Shown in pieces: positions 1 to 12,774 of a stretch of 64,000 nucleotides of DNA. This DNA is from Timema cristinae (taxonomy: Eukaryota; Arthropoda; Insecta; Phasmatodea; Timematidae). The position numbers and the translations under genes are program-made. The DNA lies in contig JBCFYV010000552.1 of NCBI GenBank assembly GCA_039000515.1, forward strand, positions 62,001 to 126,000. The letters are read 5' to 3'. The notes beneath the pieces were generated by a model. It saw nothing but the letters and a program-made list of their open reading frames with translations. It was not told where the DNA came from and made no database searches. Position 1 is the first letter of the stretch, and each line of letters starts with the position of its first letter.

Positions 1-3000
1 TTTCCACACCATAAAAATAACAGTGGCCCTTTCTTCGTAGTTAAGGTAGGGGGGGAATAGTTCAAAAATAAGTCATGACGTAACATTTTGGGGGGAAACA
101 CGCTGTCTTTCTCCCCGTAGGGCCCTCTGCTTTTTGGTCGCTGATTGGCCATCCCCCTCCGTATAACGATACTTGGGGTTTTTTTTCAAAAAATTTTTTA
201 AAATGCTTTGCTGCGACGTCAAAAATCAAAGGGGATGGGGGTTGGGACAAACCAACCCCAAAGAGGGCAGCCCTGTCCACGTGCACTATTTTGCCAGGTG
301 TTTCAGAAAAAACCCCCCACAGATATGTATAAAACCCGGGGGGTCCCGGGAAAAATTAAAAATGCTGATACATCCAAGGGAAGGGGTTCCCCACTCCTCG
401 ATTTAGGACTTTTTAATCAAACCGGTTTTCTAAGCTGTGCAACCATTTTTTCCAGGGGGGGAAGTAATGAACAGTTTACATTGGGAGAGTTGAAAAGCAA
501 ATTTTATTTAATGATATTGTTTTTTAAAATTTTTTTTTAAATGACAAGGGAAATACAATGCTTAAGGGAAACTAATTTTTAGGGGATTTTAAAAAATGTT
601 GGGTGTTTTTTTGGAGTGGTATTTTAATCCCGACGATATCCCCATGCAGCATCGGGTTTGGTTTTGGGGTTTGGGTTTTAAAATACCAAACCCCTTTTAT
701 TGTTACAAAAGGGGCCCACTGGTGTTTCAAGATTACCCCCTCGGGGGCCAATCTTGGGGGGGCACGGGGGAGATGAAAGGGTTAACATGCTTTATAGTTT
801 TAATTATGAAACAGTACTAAAATAAAAATGGGTTTAAACTGTTTGGGTTATTATTTTTTTAATTTAACAGAGAAAGTTTTTTTTAAATAAATGTAATGTA
901 AAATTTACGAAACACATATTTTAAAACTAACTAATTTTTAAAAAAATCAGAAAAGTTTAAAACCTACGCTTATTTTTTAAAGGGTGAGCAGTAACGGGCC
1001 CAAATTTAAAAAAGAATATTCCGATGTTTGTTGACTCAACCAAAAATTTTATTGTTTTTTATTAGCTTTCCCTAAGGAGCCCATTGTTTGTTCTAGTATT
1101 CAAACGTTTTTTTTACAGCCCTCAATTCAAAACCAAAACTTTTAGCAGAACTACGTCACAAATTACGTTCATTTAAAATTTTAAAGTTTAATGATTTTAA
1201 ATTTTATTTTATGATTGTTCCCCGCTAATGTTTAAAGCAAACAATAAGGGAAAATAACATTTTAAATTTAAAAAAATAAAAGTAGGGCCCAGTAATATAA
1301 ATTTAAATTTCTGGTTAAGTAAACCGGGATGCGGTTTAAAAAGGATGATGGATATTATTATTTATTCCGGGGGAACTTAAGGTTACATGTGATTTATGTT
1401 TTTCCCTCCCAAATTAGGCATTATTTAACGCTGCGCTGGACCTGTACAGTCCCCACCCAAAAAGTAATTTTCCCCCTTTTATTTGTATTGTTTTACATTT
1501 TCGTCCTATTTTTCCCTGATTACAAATTTTTAAATATTAAATTTTTCAATCATTCGTTTCCTTATGGGTATATGCAAGAATTTTGCAAGAAAAAAAACCT
1601 CGGAAACCCATATATAAAAAAATACTGAAAGGAAAAACAATATTAAAGCATGGGGTCATTTCTGAAAATATTTTAAAACCATCAAGGCCAACATCCTACA
1701 GATTAAATTAAAAGAAGTATCAAATAAAACCCCGCATGGAGTGGTAACATAGAAAACCCTTGGGTGTTGTCCCCAGAAACAGATAAACCAAGCCAGCTTT
1801 TACTAAAAATCGAAGAAAAATATGGAGTTACTAAACAATATCGTGAAGGGTAAATTTAAAGGGAAAAGGGCACCAAACTTGTCGGGGAGCCCATAGTGAC
1901 CTTTATATGGGGTAGTCAAGATTATCAATTGCGTCCAATCTATAGACATGACCCAACCAAGTTACAGATTTTTCCTTTTCCCAAAAAAAGACAATCAAAG
2001 AAAGTTTTTTAATAAATTTACTTCAAAGGGTGCTAAGAATGGGGGGAAAATTTTCATCTCCATTTGGGTTTAAATTCCCACAAAAAAAAGCCCGAAAAAA
2101 ATTTTGCATCTTTTTTCAAGTTATTTTCGAAAAAAGCTGAAAAACAGCATTATGTATTGCCGGGAGAAATTACGGGAAAAATATGTCCCAAAACTTTGTA
2201 ACCATGAAAAAAACAGTGACCATAAGTCAACTTTCAAAAGTGGAAAAAAAACTAGACGCAGATTGAAAAAAAAGAAAACCTCGGGTAAGAACCTTTTCGT
2301 CCCGGTAAGGGATGAAGAAAAGTTTTGGCATCGATGTTTGAAAAAAACCCCTTTATGGGGGAAATTTTTTTGGGGCATAATACATAATTTTTTCATGGAA
2401 ACAAAAAAAGGTACTTACTTAAAAGAAAAAATAAACTTTTCCTTTTTAAAAAAGTGTAATACCTTGCCCTTTTAATTTATCCTAAACATAATGAGCACCC
2501 CCCGAAAAGTTTTGGACAAGGAGACTCATATTCCCTTACTTGGGAAAAAAATTCCCAAAAAGGAATTTTTAAACTGTTTTGTTTTGCGTCCAAAAAGATT
2601 AAATCGCTGTTTTATGAAAGCTTTTTTTATAGTGCTTGATGTAGGCCACGTTTAAACAACAAAAAACATTTTTTGGTTATTTTTGGCAACAAAAACGCCA
2701 AAGAATGTGAAAAACAAAGAACACTTCTTGGGATTTTCCTGTTTCAGATACTACTAATCTGGCTTGACCACCAATTATTTAAAGTTTTAAGACATGTCCC
2801 TTCCCCTAGTAATTTACGTTTCCAAGGGTTGACAAAGGGAAAAAATAAAAGGGGGAAACATGGGGTCTTCAAAGATTGGGTTTAAAGGGGTTTAAACCAA
2901 AAGTTTTTTTTTGCATCATGCTTTCATTTTTTCCAAAATCTCGTGGGGAAATTTAAAAAGGGTAATTTGTTTTCTGCAACTTGTTTTAAATTTGGGTTGG

Positions 3001-4640
3001 TACAAGGCTTGTATTTTTCTTCTCTGCCCAAAATCAACGTAGGGTAGAACTCGTGTACCAATTGTCTTCTCAACATTGAAACCCCTCAGTGATACAAGAG
3101 GGTAAGGCGAAATTGATGTTTTCAGCCATTTGGTAATCAGCTAGGTAAATTTCATGACGCTATTATGAACATTGAGAAGACACCAATCTCACAGACAAAT
3201 ATGGTAATATTTTACAAGTTGAGGCTCGAGGATTTACCAAAAATTTTAGAGAATTTCAAATTTGTTGCATTCTCGTTTGTTGGTATAAACATTTTTTTGG
3301 AAAATTAACCTATCCAGCAAGTTACTCCAGGCCAAGGAATTTGATTTAGCCACTACTACAAAGCAGCTTCAGGCAACAAAAATTATTCTTTGAAAACTGC
3401 AGAAGTTATGGGGGATTTGAAAATTATGTAGTGGATGCAAAATAAATCGCTGAAGAACTTGAAATTTCCACTTAAAGGCCCTGCCTACCTTCTCTGGCCC
3501 ATCCCCATATCTTTAAAAATAACTAAAGATTAAAAAACAAAGATCCAAATCTTTAAAAAAAAAGTAAACTAGAGTTTTGGGGGGGAGTTTTCCAAAAAGG
3601 GGGGGGGATCCCCAAAAAAACAAACCCTTTCGTAATTTAAAGGTTGGCCCCCTTTTAATAAAAATAAAAAGGGTATAGGTAAAGGCCCGTAAGGGCAGAA
3701 AGTCAACTATAGAAAAGGGGTGTGAGGGGTGGAGGGGGGTGGGTAAAAGATCGTCCTCATTTCCCCCCCTTTCCCCCCTTCCCCCTTTCCCCCCTGCAGT
3801 CTCGCGTGTTCCCCCCCCCCCGGGGGATTGCCCGGGTTTTTTTGGGGAAGGAGGTGTGAATTAGAGAAAAGCTTTGGGATTTTGGTCGGATGGAATTTGT
3901 TATGTTTTAAAGCCAAAAAAGGGTTCCTTTAAACCCCGTTCTTAAAAACCCAGTTTAGAAAAAGGTCCTTTTTCCGGTGGGGAAAAAAGAAGAATGTTTT
4001 CCCGGCGTTAGCCCCTTCTTTTTTCCCCACTCTGTATGGACAAAAAGAAAAAGTTTTTTTGGGGGAAATTTGTGGGGGGCGGTCGGGCCCCCCAAACCAG
4101 AGAATTTCTTTAATGGGAAGTTAAAATCTGTTTTGAGGGTTAAAACTGTGAGGTTTAGATTCAAATTTTTGGGAAAGGAAAAGGCTTTTGAGATTTTTAC
4201 AAGAGGGGGGTTTACGCAGTAAAGAGGGGGGGAAATTTAGTTCCCAAAACCCCTTTTTTTGCGCCGCGTCCCGGAGGGGGGAGTTTTAAATTTTTTATTT
4301 TGGTTTCCCCCTTTTGGGAGAATATTATTTTTAAACTTTTATAATTTTAAAAACTCTCAAGAATGTTAAATGAAAATTCCGCAGGCTTTTTTCAGAATCC
4401 CGGTTCGAGTGGAAGTATCAAGGAAGCTAACGAATTGGAAGGTTGGTTATTTATAAATAATTAAAAGGGGAGAGGTATGGAGCAGAGTTTTCGCCTTGTT
4501 GGGGGCAAATATAACGTTGGTTTGGCCCATTTTTTTAAAACCCCGCTAGTGAAGGAGCCTTAAAGCCCAATATCCTAGTCAAAAGGGAATTTCCAAAAAA
4601 GCAAGCGGCGAAAGATAAAATTGAAGGTTGGGTTTTTTAC
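1..4640. other. Noisy homopolymer-rich sequence, no supportable gene
   Basis: The stretch is dominated by runs of G, C, A or T of 4-10 bases, with short open frames on both strands that resemble no protein family. Its right edge runs into a tandem array whose copies become progressively distorted by homopolymer expansion towards the left, so the texture looks like poor consensus quality and not biology. A C/G-rich patch at about 3710-3840 resembles, in inverted orientation, the patch at 22640-22800. I see no gene here. Confidence 0.6.
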
Positions 4641-6175
4641 AACCCTTTTGGATTAATCAAACAACGAAAAAAAGTTTTTACCGAGTTTAGGTTTTTTTAG
4701 CCTTCCCCTTTAATGCAAATGTGGGTTTACTTCCCTAATATCTTTGATTTTAAAAAATGAAAAAATATTTTCCCCCAAAAAAAACCCCCTTTTTTAAAGG
4801 GTAAAATTTTGAATGTCAACCCCCAGTGGTGGAATTCCCCGTTTAAAAAAAAAAAAAAGTTTGACAGAATGGGTTTTTTAATCTCCTCACCCAAAAGTGG
4901 GTTATTCCTTCCCAATTTGAATTTTCCAAAAATAAAATATTTTTTAAAAAACCTTTTTAGGTTTTTTGTGAATGGCCCCCCACCCTTGGGTTGGATTCCC
5001 GTTAAAACGAAAAATTTTTTTTAAGTTCCCCCAAAATGGGGTTTCCCTTCCCCCAATATTGTGATTTACAAAGTAACAATTTTTCCCCAAAAAAAAACCC
5101 CCTTCCCCCAAAAATAACTTGAAGTCAACCCCCCCTTTTTCGGACCCCCTTTAAAATCGAAATTGTTTGACAGATATGGTTTTTTCCCTCCCCCTAAAGA
5201 AAAGGGGGTTCACTTTTCCAAATTTTTTTTAAAAATGAAAACAAATTTTTTTTTAAAAAAAAAAAACCCTTCTTCAGGTTATTTGTAAATTTCGAGGGAA
5301 GCCAAAACCCCCCCTGGTTCAGTTTCCAAAAATGAAAATGTTTTTTAACTCTCCCTCTACGAAAAGGGGGTTATTTCCCTTAAATTTTTATTTTAAAAAT
5401 GAAAAAAAACCATTTTTCCCTTAAAAACCCTTCCTTCCAGGATATCTTGTGAATGTCAGACCTCCACGTGGCTTCGGATTCCACGTTAAAATCTAAATAT
5501 GTTTTTTTCAGCTCTCCCTCTAGCAAATGTGGGTTCACTTCCTCTAATATCTACGTTTTTACAAATGATAACACATATTTTCCAAAAAAAAAAAAAACCT
5601 TCCTTTAGGTTATCTTGTGAAGTAGTCAGACCTCCACCGTGGTTCAGATCCACGTTAAAATCGAAATATGTTTTTTTCAGCTCTCCCTCTACGCAAATGT
5701 GGTTCACTTCCTCTAATATCTGTGATTTTACAAATGATAACACATATTTTTCCTAAAAAAACCTTCTTCAGGATATCTTGTGAATGCCAGACCTCCACCG
5801 TGGTTCGGATTCCACGTTAAATCGAAATATGGTATTTTTTCACTCTCCCTCTACGCAAATGTGGTTCACTTCCTCTAATTTCTTACGTTTTTAACAAATG
5901 ATAACACATATTTTCCTAAAAAAAACCTTCCTTCAGGTATATCTTGTGAATGTGAGAAACCTCCACCGTGGTTCAGATTCCACGTTAAATCGAAATATGT
6001 TTTTTTTTTTTCAAGCTCTCCCTCTACGCAAATGTGGGTTCACTTCCTCTAATATCTGTGATTTTACAAATGATAACACATATTTCCTAAAAAAACCTTC
6101 CTTCAGGTATTGTGAATGTGAGGGAAGCCAGACCTCCACCGTGGTTCGGATTCCACGTTAAACAAATGTAGAGTT
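4640..6175 (+). repeat. Tandem array, unit about 165 bp, containing a SINE core
   Basis: The landmark CCTCCACCGTGGTTC (with small changes) recurs at about 5461, 5631, 5792, 5960 and 6133, giving spacings of 161-173 bp. Each unit also holds CTCTCCCTCTACGCAAATGT, a CACTTCCTCTAATATCT block, AATGATAACACATATTTT and a short A-run. Blurred copies extend left to about 4640, with landmarks near 4818, 4978, 5128 and 5306. Open frames inside are repeat translations, not genes. The landmark is also the core of the SINEs at 61.0 and 63.5 kb. Confidence 0.85.
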
Positions 6176-6235
6176 TTCTTTTTCTTCTCACCATTACCAC
6201 ATTAGCGTATAAACGCCGTAGTAAGATAATACATA
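6100..6235 (+). repeat. SINE-like 3' end at the edge of the tandem array
   Basis: The last array unit runs into a sequence that matches the 3' half of the SINEs at 61.0 and 63.5 kb: GTGAATGTG, the CACCGTGGTTCGGATTCCAC core, TTCTCACCATTACCACATTA, then a decayed GTAGTAAGA tail. The array therefore looks as if it grew out of a SINE insertion. The 5' tRNA-like head is absent. Confidence 0.6.
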
Positions 6236-6640
6236 ATAGTCTACTCTTCCTCATTGATTCGTTCAAATCTCAGTCATGCTGAATGATAATGCTAAACATT
6301 TAAAAAGTATTTTTCAACATAATAGTCTACTCCATTCGCATTGATTCGTTCAAATCTCAGTCAGCTGAATGATGGGGCTAAACATTATCAATGTATTTTC
6401 GAGTCATACATTTAATATGATTCTAGTCAATCTAATTAGAGGTATTCATTCCTAGCATCATGCAATGTTAGCATTAAAAAAATGTATTTTCGAGTCATAC
6501 ATTTAATATGATTTTAGTTAATCTAATTAGAGGTATTCAGTTCCTAGCATCTCGTCTTACTACCCGTTCGAGTTATTGATTCGTTCAAATCTCAGTCAGG
6601 CTGAATGATGGCGCTAAACATTATCAATGCTAGCAATTAT
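6236..6640 (+). repeat. Short interspersed duplications
   Basis: Two modules are repeated in direct orientation. One contains CATTGATTCGTTCAAATCTC followed by CAGTCA..CTGAATGAT (about 6251, 6339 and 6577). The other contains TTTTCGAGTCATACATTTAA (about 6398 and 6486) followed by a match through AATTAGAGGTATTCA. An inverted-looking SINE tail piece (CTTACTACCCGTTCGAG) is embedded near 6556. No coding potential is seen. Confidence 0.6.
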
Positions 6641-6734
6641 GAACTAATTACCTAATATTTTTAGATATAAGAAAAGGGTTATATTTATAGAGGACAACTC
6701 GCTCGTTACCTTTAAATGCGTATATATCCCGAAT

Positions 6735-6875
6735 TAAACCACACACACACACACGCACAGCACACACACGCAACGACATCCACACCGCCACACACACAAC
6801 ACGATCACACACACACACATAAACACACACACACACACCACACACACACAACCACACACCACAACACACACACAT
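6735..6875. repeat. (CA)n microsatellite
   Basis: An imperfect CA dinucleotide run of about 140 bp with interruptions such as CGCACAG and CAACGACATCC. The His/Thr-rich and Cys/Val-rich open frames on either strand are translations of the microsatellite and not genes. Confidence 0.9.
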
Positions 6876-7007
6876 TAGCTTCATGTTTGTATATCATGGC
6901 TTCATGAACGGCTAACTAGACATCCTGTTTGTTTTTATATCTGTCTCAGAGCCGCTCGAAGAGATTCATAGAGCAAGTTGACCCGAAATGAAGAAGATAA
7001 TAACTGA

Positions 7008-7480
7008 GGGGAGAGTAGGGCCTTTTTAGAGCATAGTGCACCCGAACATGTCAGAACCACCGACAAACGTTGCGTTTTCACCCCATCTTTGTATCTCGGC
7101 AAACTAATGGGAATAGGGTGTATACTCTCGGATCTAGACGCTAATGAACAACTTTTAATTAGATACTTGAAACATGACGTTGCACTTCGTGAAGGAAGTT
7201 GTATAAAGCTTACATTGAGCATATACCTGGTACGAATAAGACCTCGAGTCTACTGATATCAGACCATGACAATATAGACGTACAGATCCAAAGACTTTTG
7301 ACCTTATCACGAAACTTAGGTACAGGATTTACTCAGTTTAGGCTTTACCTGGAGCCACTAGGACTATCTATTAAACTTATTGAACAAGCATACGCTCGAC
7401 GTATAAAGACTACTCAATCAGCAACGAGTTACCCTAAAGGACCGTACAGTTTCTCATTGCGTGCGGAGATATTTATGTAA
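7008..7480 (+). pseudogene. Unidentified ORF upstream of the viral polymerase (frameshifted)
   Basis: Two overlapping + frames can be read as one protein of roughly 150 residues with a shift near 7205. The first runs from about 7008 to 7256 and contains MGIGCILSDLDANEQLLIRY near 7110. The second runs to 7480 and contains LISDHDNIDVQIQRLLTLSR. The composition is unlike the flanking AT-rich repeats and like the polymerase gene that follows in the same orientation, so I assign it to the viral element. I do not recognise the family; it may be a separate early gene or the decayed 5' end of the polymerase gene. Confidence 0.35.
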
Positions 7481-7643
7481 AAACTGTAGAAAAAGAATCA
7501 AACGCGAACGGCCCGATAAAGTAAATTGTAGCCTCATTTGCGAGTTTAAGCATCCTACTGATGATAGAATTGAAAAGGGTTATTTCAATTCTTCTCTATA
7601 CATATATTTAACACACTAAACTTGAGGAGAATATGAGAATAAC

Positions 7644-10600
7644 GTGGTCTTCCCACTCCTTGCTCAGATTGAGGCTTTGTTTCTAGAGACTCAGGTGGAT
7701 ATACAACGTACGTTGGAAATGAGAGTAAATTTCTCGAAAAACTCGGCTTTCTCGATCGGTGCCCACGTTCAAATCCCTGAAACTATTGCCAGACGTAGAG
7801 CGCTGATAAATGTTCAAGCTGAAGAAGGACTTTGCTTCCCAGTATCGTATTGGCGTGCCTCTTTGAGCCGACAGGGATAGCTCAGCGTTTATCGTCTTAT
7901 CCTAATTTTCGTGACGTGTTGAATCTAGATGGGATCCCGCTTCCGTTCGAAATGAGATATATTGAACGCTTCGAAAGGCTTAACGATATATCTGTTAATG
8001 TGTACACTGCAAAACACGAAGGTAGTGATTCTTATGTGGACACTGCAGACAACTCTAAAAAGTTAGTGAATCGTTCCCGTGCATGTCAGGCTAAAGAGTG
8101 TGCTAGACATGTTCATTTATTCATGATAAAAGTACATGGGACGGAAAATTATCATTTCAGTGCAATCAAAAATCTGTCACGATTAATAAACCCTCAACTA
8201 GCACCCTTGTCTGACAGAAGACGTAGGTATTTTTGTGACCGTTGTTTGAGCTCTTTTCTGACTGAAAATAAACTTGTAAAACATAAAGAAACGTGTAAAA
8301 AATTTGGAGCGGTAAGGAGTACATTCCCTCAAGGGGAAAATAAATTCCTGCGTTCTCACAGTATAAACAACAGGAGAAAACAGGATTTATCGTGTACGCT
8401 GACTTGGAGAGTTTACTCGTGCCTATAGAAACGTGTGATCCTGACACGAAATTTTCCTATACTGAGAATGTACAGAGTCATGTAGCATATTCTGTAGGCA
8501 TGTACACTAAATGCATTTTTGATGATAATCTCTCAGAGTACCGAACTTCACGGGAAAAGATTGTACAGATCAATTTGTTGAAGCTCTCGTAGATACGGCA
8601 AAGCGCGTACTAGATTATTATAGTACTGTAGTTCCAATGACGCCACTAACACTGCTCAAGAGATGCTCACAATACGGCCACCATTGTCATATTTGTGAAA
8701 AACCCTACGCGAATGATGATATCCGCGTTATGGATCATTGTCACTTGACAGGACTTTACCGTGGTAGCAGTCACGCAGGGTGTAATATTAATTACAAGAA
8801 CCCTAGTCATCTGAGCGTGGTTATTCATAACGCACGTTGCTACGATAATTTTTTCCTTCTCGAATCACTTGTTGAACGTAGAGAAACTGATCCGTTCACA
8901 GGGGAGAGCGTTCTTGTCAATCCAGGGAAAGTTAAGGTTATTGGTGAGACAATGGGAAGATTCAAAGTAATCATGAAGTATATTCGGCACGGGTTTCGAG
9001 GGATCACAATTAAAATTATAGATAGTTTCAGCTTTCTGTGTACCTCCCTAGAGAAATGCGTATCTTACCTCGAACCTGAGCAGCTTAAAATCACTCGTAA
9101 GTGTCATCCTGATGATGAACGTTTCAAACTAGTCGCTCGTAAAGGGGTGTTCCCCTATGACTATATAGATTCATTTGAGCGGCTGAACGAGACTCAGTTA
9201 CCGAGTAAAGATAAATTTTATAACGCGCTCACGGATAGTCATATCTCTCAGGAAGACTATGATCATGCCTGTAGGTTTGGCGGCTATTCGAATGTAAGAA
9301 TCTTTGGGATTACTCGAACCTCTACCTTCATACCGACGTAACACTACTGGCCGACGTCTTTGAGAACTTTCGTGATCTTTGTATGAAGACGTATAGGCTC
9401 GATCCCGGATGGTCTCTTACGGCCCCCAGTCTAGCGTACCAAGCTCTATTGAGAATAACCCAGGTACGGCTCGAATTAATAGATGACGTAGATATGCATC
9501 AATTCATTGAGGAGCTATTCGAGGAGGGATATGTTTCGTAGCTAATCGTCATTCTGTAGCTAATAATCGTTATATGAGTTCATTTGACCGTTCCAAACCA
9601 GAGTCTTACCTCGTTTATCTAGACGTGAATGGACTCTATTCATTTAGCATGTTGAGCTCATTACCCTATGGAGGGTTCAGATGGCTTGAAGATGATGAAA
9701 TTGAACGTTTGGACGTGCTAAACGTGGAGGACGATGCGGATACGGGCTATATCTTGCAGGTAGATCTTGAATATCCACAAAATGTACATGACGCTCATTC
9801 TGACTTGCCGTTCTGTCCTGAGAAAGGGATTCCACCCGTGGGAAACACGAGAAATTGTTAACGACTCTAGCTGATAAGACTAGGTACGTCATTCACTATC
9901 GTCATCTAAAGTTATGTTTAGTGAATGGGTTGAAACTGACGAGAGTCCACCGTGTTCTCAGTTTCAAACAATCTCCGTGGATGGCCCGTATATCAAGCTG
10001 AACGCGGAAATGAGGAGTAAAGCGAGCAATCAGTTTGAAAACATGTTTTTCAAATTGATGAACAATGCCGCATTCGGCCGCTTATATCTAACAAGAGGGC
10101 CTACCGTACGGTAAAAATAACTACCAGGTGGGAAGGTAAATTTGGGGCTGGTAACCTTATAGCCAGTCCAAACTTTAAAAACCGTATGATTGTATCAGAA
10201 AACCTGGTCATCATTGAGATGGAACCGCAGGAGATTTACTTTGATATGCCAATTTATGCGGGATTCGCCATTTTGGAAATCTCTAAAGTAGTCATGTACG
10301 GCCTACATTACCAGGTCAAGGTTCCTAGCCTTCCCTCCAGGTACGTTAAAACTCCAATACACTGACACAGACTCGCTCCTCTACTATATGACAGTCGAGG
10401 ACGCCTACCAACGACTTATCCGTTAGCTAATGAGTATCTGGACACCTCCACTTACGGACAAGACAATGTTTACGGCATGCCTGCAGTAAATAAAGGGGTG
10501 CTCGGTAAACTAAAAGACGAGACTCGAGGTCAGATCATCACGAGTTCATAGGTTTACGCCCTAAACTCTATTCATTTGCTGTCAAGGGGGTGGTGAGACG

Positions 10601-10830
10601 CTAAGGCTAAAGGTGTCAAGAGTAGCGCGTTAAGAACGCTCTCTTTAGAGGACTATCGTAATTGTTTAACTAATGAAACGGTAGTCATGAGAGAAGCTCG
10701 TTCAATAAGAGCTGTAGGATTCAAACTTTACACGCAAAAATTTAATAGGGTTGCACTATGCTCTATCGATGTCAAACGATACGTGTTACCTGGATCAGTC
10801 AGAACTCTACCTTGGAATCATTACTCATAA
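7644..10830 (+). pseudogene. polB: Adintovirus/Polinton-type DNA polymerase B, frameshifted
   Basis: Family B, protein-primed-type DNA polymerase that replicates adintovirus/Polinton genomes. Visible in order: an N-terminal region with RRALINVQ, a C2H2-like finger (CDRC..F......KH...C, about 8239-8290), exonuclease I motif YADLE (about 8395-8409), an HNH-like Cys/His module (CHICEK....DHCHLTG, about 8688-8760), exo II HNARCYDNFFLLESL (about 8828), exo III YLHTDVTLLADVFENF (about 9320), palm motif A YLDVNGLY (Asp codon 9622-9624), motif B FFKLMNNAAFG (about 10047), motif C YTDTDSLL (DTDS codons 10364-10375), then KLKDETRG and a C-terminus RYVLPGSVRTLPWNHY before TAA at 10828-10830. At least six frameshifts split it into segments, yet all catalytic Asp residues are present. 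Length, about 1,060 codons, suits the family. The first clear domain-like segment begins near 7644, but the true start is uncertain. Confidence 0.9.
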
Positions 10831-10839
10831 GCGAGCAAC

Positions 10840-11880
10840 CAACTACTTCCTTCCAAGAGACGCTGATTGAAGCTGGACCATCATGTGCGTATGTCAGTGG
10901 GTGATCTACGAGCGAACAGGCATCTACTAACCCTCATGTCAATGTTAGTGCTCTTTTTTAAAAAAAGACTTGAAAAAAATAAACTAATTTAGCACATATC
11001 TGTTTAAAAAGAGTTTTCAGTAGTTTGTCACTAGAAAAAAATGTTAGTGCTTTAAAAATATGCTAATTTAGTAGTTACTAGAAAAAAATGTTAGTGCTTT
11101 AAAAAAGACTGAGAAAAATAGCTAATTTAGTATATATCTGTTTAAATAGAGTTTTCAGTGTACGTATGTTTTGATTAATGTCACTAAAAAAGACTTGAGA
11201 AAAAGCAGTGCGTATGTTTTGATTAATGTCACTAAAAAACACAAATGTTAGTGCTTTAAAAAGACTTGAGAAAAGTATTCTTGTTCTGTAACTTGCTGAA
11301 AAAAAAATATACTAATTTAGCGTGTGTATCTGTTTAAAAAAATGTTTATCATTATATTCATTAAATAGAGTTTTCTGTGTATATATGTTTTGATTAATAC
11401 AAAAGTGAATAATTAATGTCACTATACCTTTATCATTAAAAAAAAAAGTTAGTGTCATTAAAAAATATCATTCCGTAACTTGACTGAAGAAAAAAATATA
11501 CTAATTTAGTGTGTATCTGTTTAAAAAATGTTTATCATTATATTCATTAAATAGAGTTTTCTGTGTGTGTATTGTTTTTTTACCTGTCCTCTCCAGGATT
11601 ACAACTCGGACCTCTCAGAGAACATAAGGTAACAGTTAGGGTTAGAACCTAGGTCTCTCAGAGTACAGACTGGTACAATAACCAGCTTCAGTCAGGGTTA
11701 CAACCTTCCTCCCCCGGATTACAACTCGACCTCTCAGAGACATCTGGTACAATAAAAGTCGCTCAGAGTACAACTGTACAATACAGCTACAGTCAGGGTT
11801 ACAAAAAACTTGACTGAAGAAAAAAATATACTAATTTAGGATGTATCTGTTTAAAAAAAACTATGTTATAAAAACTGATT
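10840..11880 (+). repeat. AT-rich tandem repeats downstream of polB
   Basis: From about 10950 the sequence cycles through related modules: ATGTTAGTGCTTTAAAAA, GACTTGAGAAAAA, CTAATTTAG..TATCTGTTTA, AAATAGAGTTTTC.GTGT and TATGTTTTGATTAATGTCAC. They recur with variable spacing up to about 11570, and once more at about 11820. At 11580-11810 a different block is repeated (GGATTACAACTCG, CCTCTCAGAG, GTACA..TGGTACAATA, CAGTCAGGGTTACAAC). That block is related to the satellite at 13.0-13.97 kb. No gene is seen. Confidence 0.75.
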
Positions 11881-11903
11881 TTTGCTGCTATGTATGTTTC
11901 ATT

Positions 11904-12225
11904 CGGAGCAAGAAAATATCATTTTAGATATGTATTTTTTCCAGCCTATTCGAGGGAAGGAGGGCTATACCCTCATCTCCTACTCTGAGAGAGAGTAGGA
12001 GAGGAGAGACAGAGAGAGAGAGACAGAGAGATAGAAAAGATCATTTTAGATATGTATTTTTCCAGCCTAGTCGAGGATATGAGGCTATACCGCATCCCAC
12101 TCGAGAGAGAAGAGAGAAGAGGAGAGAGGAGCAGAGGGGAAGCAAGAGAGGTAGAAAGAGGGAAGGTGAGGAAGAGAGAGACAGAGAAAGAGAGAGAAAG
12201 AGAGAGACATTTCTCCCCTCCTCTA
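11904..12225 (+). repeat. GA-rich repeat block, second copy at 22.2 kb
   Basis: Two units about 118 bp apart start with ATCATTTTAGATATGTATTT followed by CCAGCCTA.TCGAGG and GGCTATAC, each trailed by a GAGA-rich tract. The same leader and GA tract occur in the same orientation at 22185-22620. Arg/Glu-rich or Ser/Leu-rich frames here are translations of the GA tract. The intervening sequence to 12760 is AT-rich with no feature that I can support. Confidence 0.75.
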
Positions 12226-12774
12226 TACACATGTAAAAGTAGTTTACGTAGCTGTTTAAAATTGAAGTCTAATTTTCATGGAAATAGCTTTATCTGATGG
12301 CTAGAAAAGTTTCTAAATTTATTTAAGTATTCATAGGTCAAGATAGTTATTGGAGCTGTCACTTGGTATTTAATGTGCACTTTCTAAACTCCTGAATATT
12401 CAGCAACAACTTGTAAACTAATTAATTATAGAAACAGACACAATCAGCACCTAGCAGGAAATCGAATAAATATTTACATTAATGTTAATGAAACAAATTC
12501 ACTGTGTGTTTGTAAGATGATTACATATTCCAAAATCCTTAATATGCAATCCAAATATACTTTTGGATTAGGATAAAAATGACATTAAAAGGTTTTAATT
12601 AAGATAAAATTTTTTATATGATATTCAACGAATACATAGGTATGATCTTGATATTTTGGACACAATTATATTTAACTAGACTGATTGCTATTATTGATAT
12701 GATTTAAATTTCTAAACCTAAGTACTATAGTTGTATTTGTAAACAAAATTAGTTACAGGTTCATATTGTTTACA

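Noticed and set aside
6648..6907. His/Thr-rich and Cys/Val-rich ORFs on both strands
   Set aside because: They are translations of the CA microsatellite.
6935..7222. 95-codon minus ORF
   Set aside because: It is antisense to the + strand coding-like segment leading to PolB and has no family resemblance.
12041..12297. Ser/Leu-rich and Arg/Glu-rich ORFs
   Set aside because: They are translations of a GAGA repeat tract.
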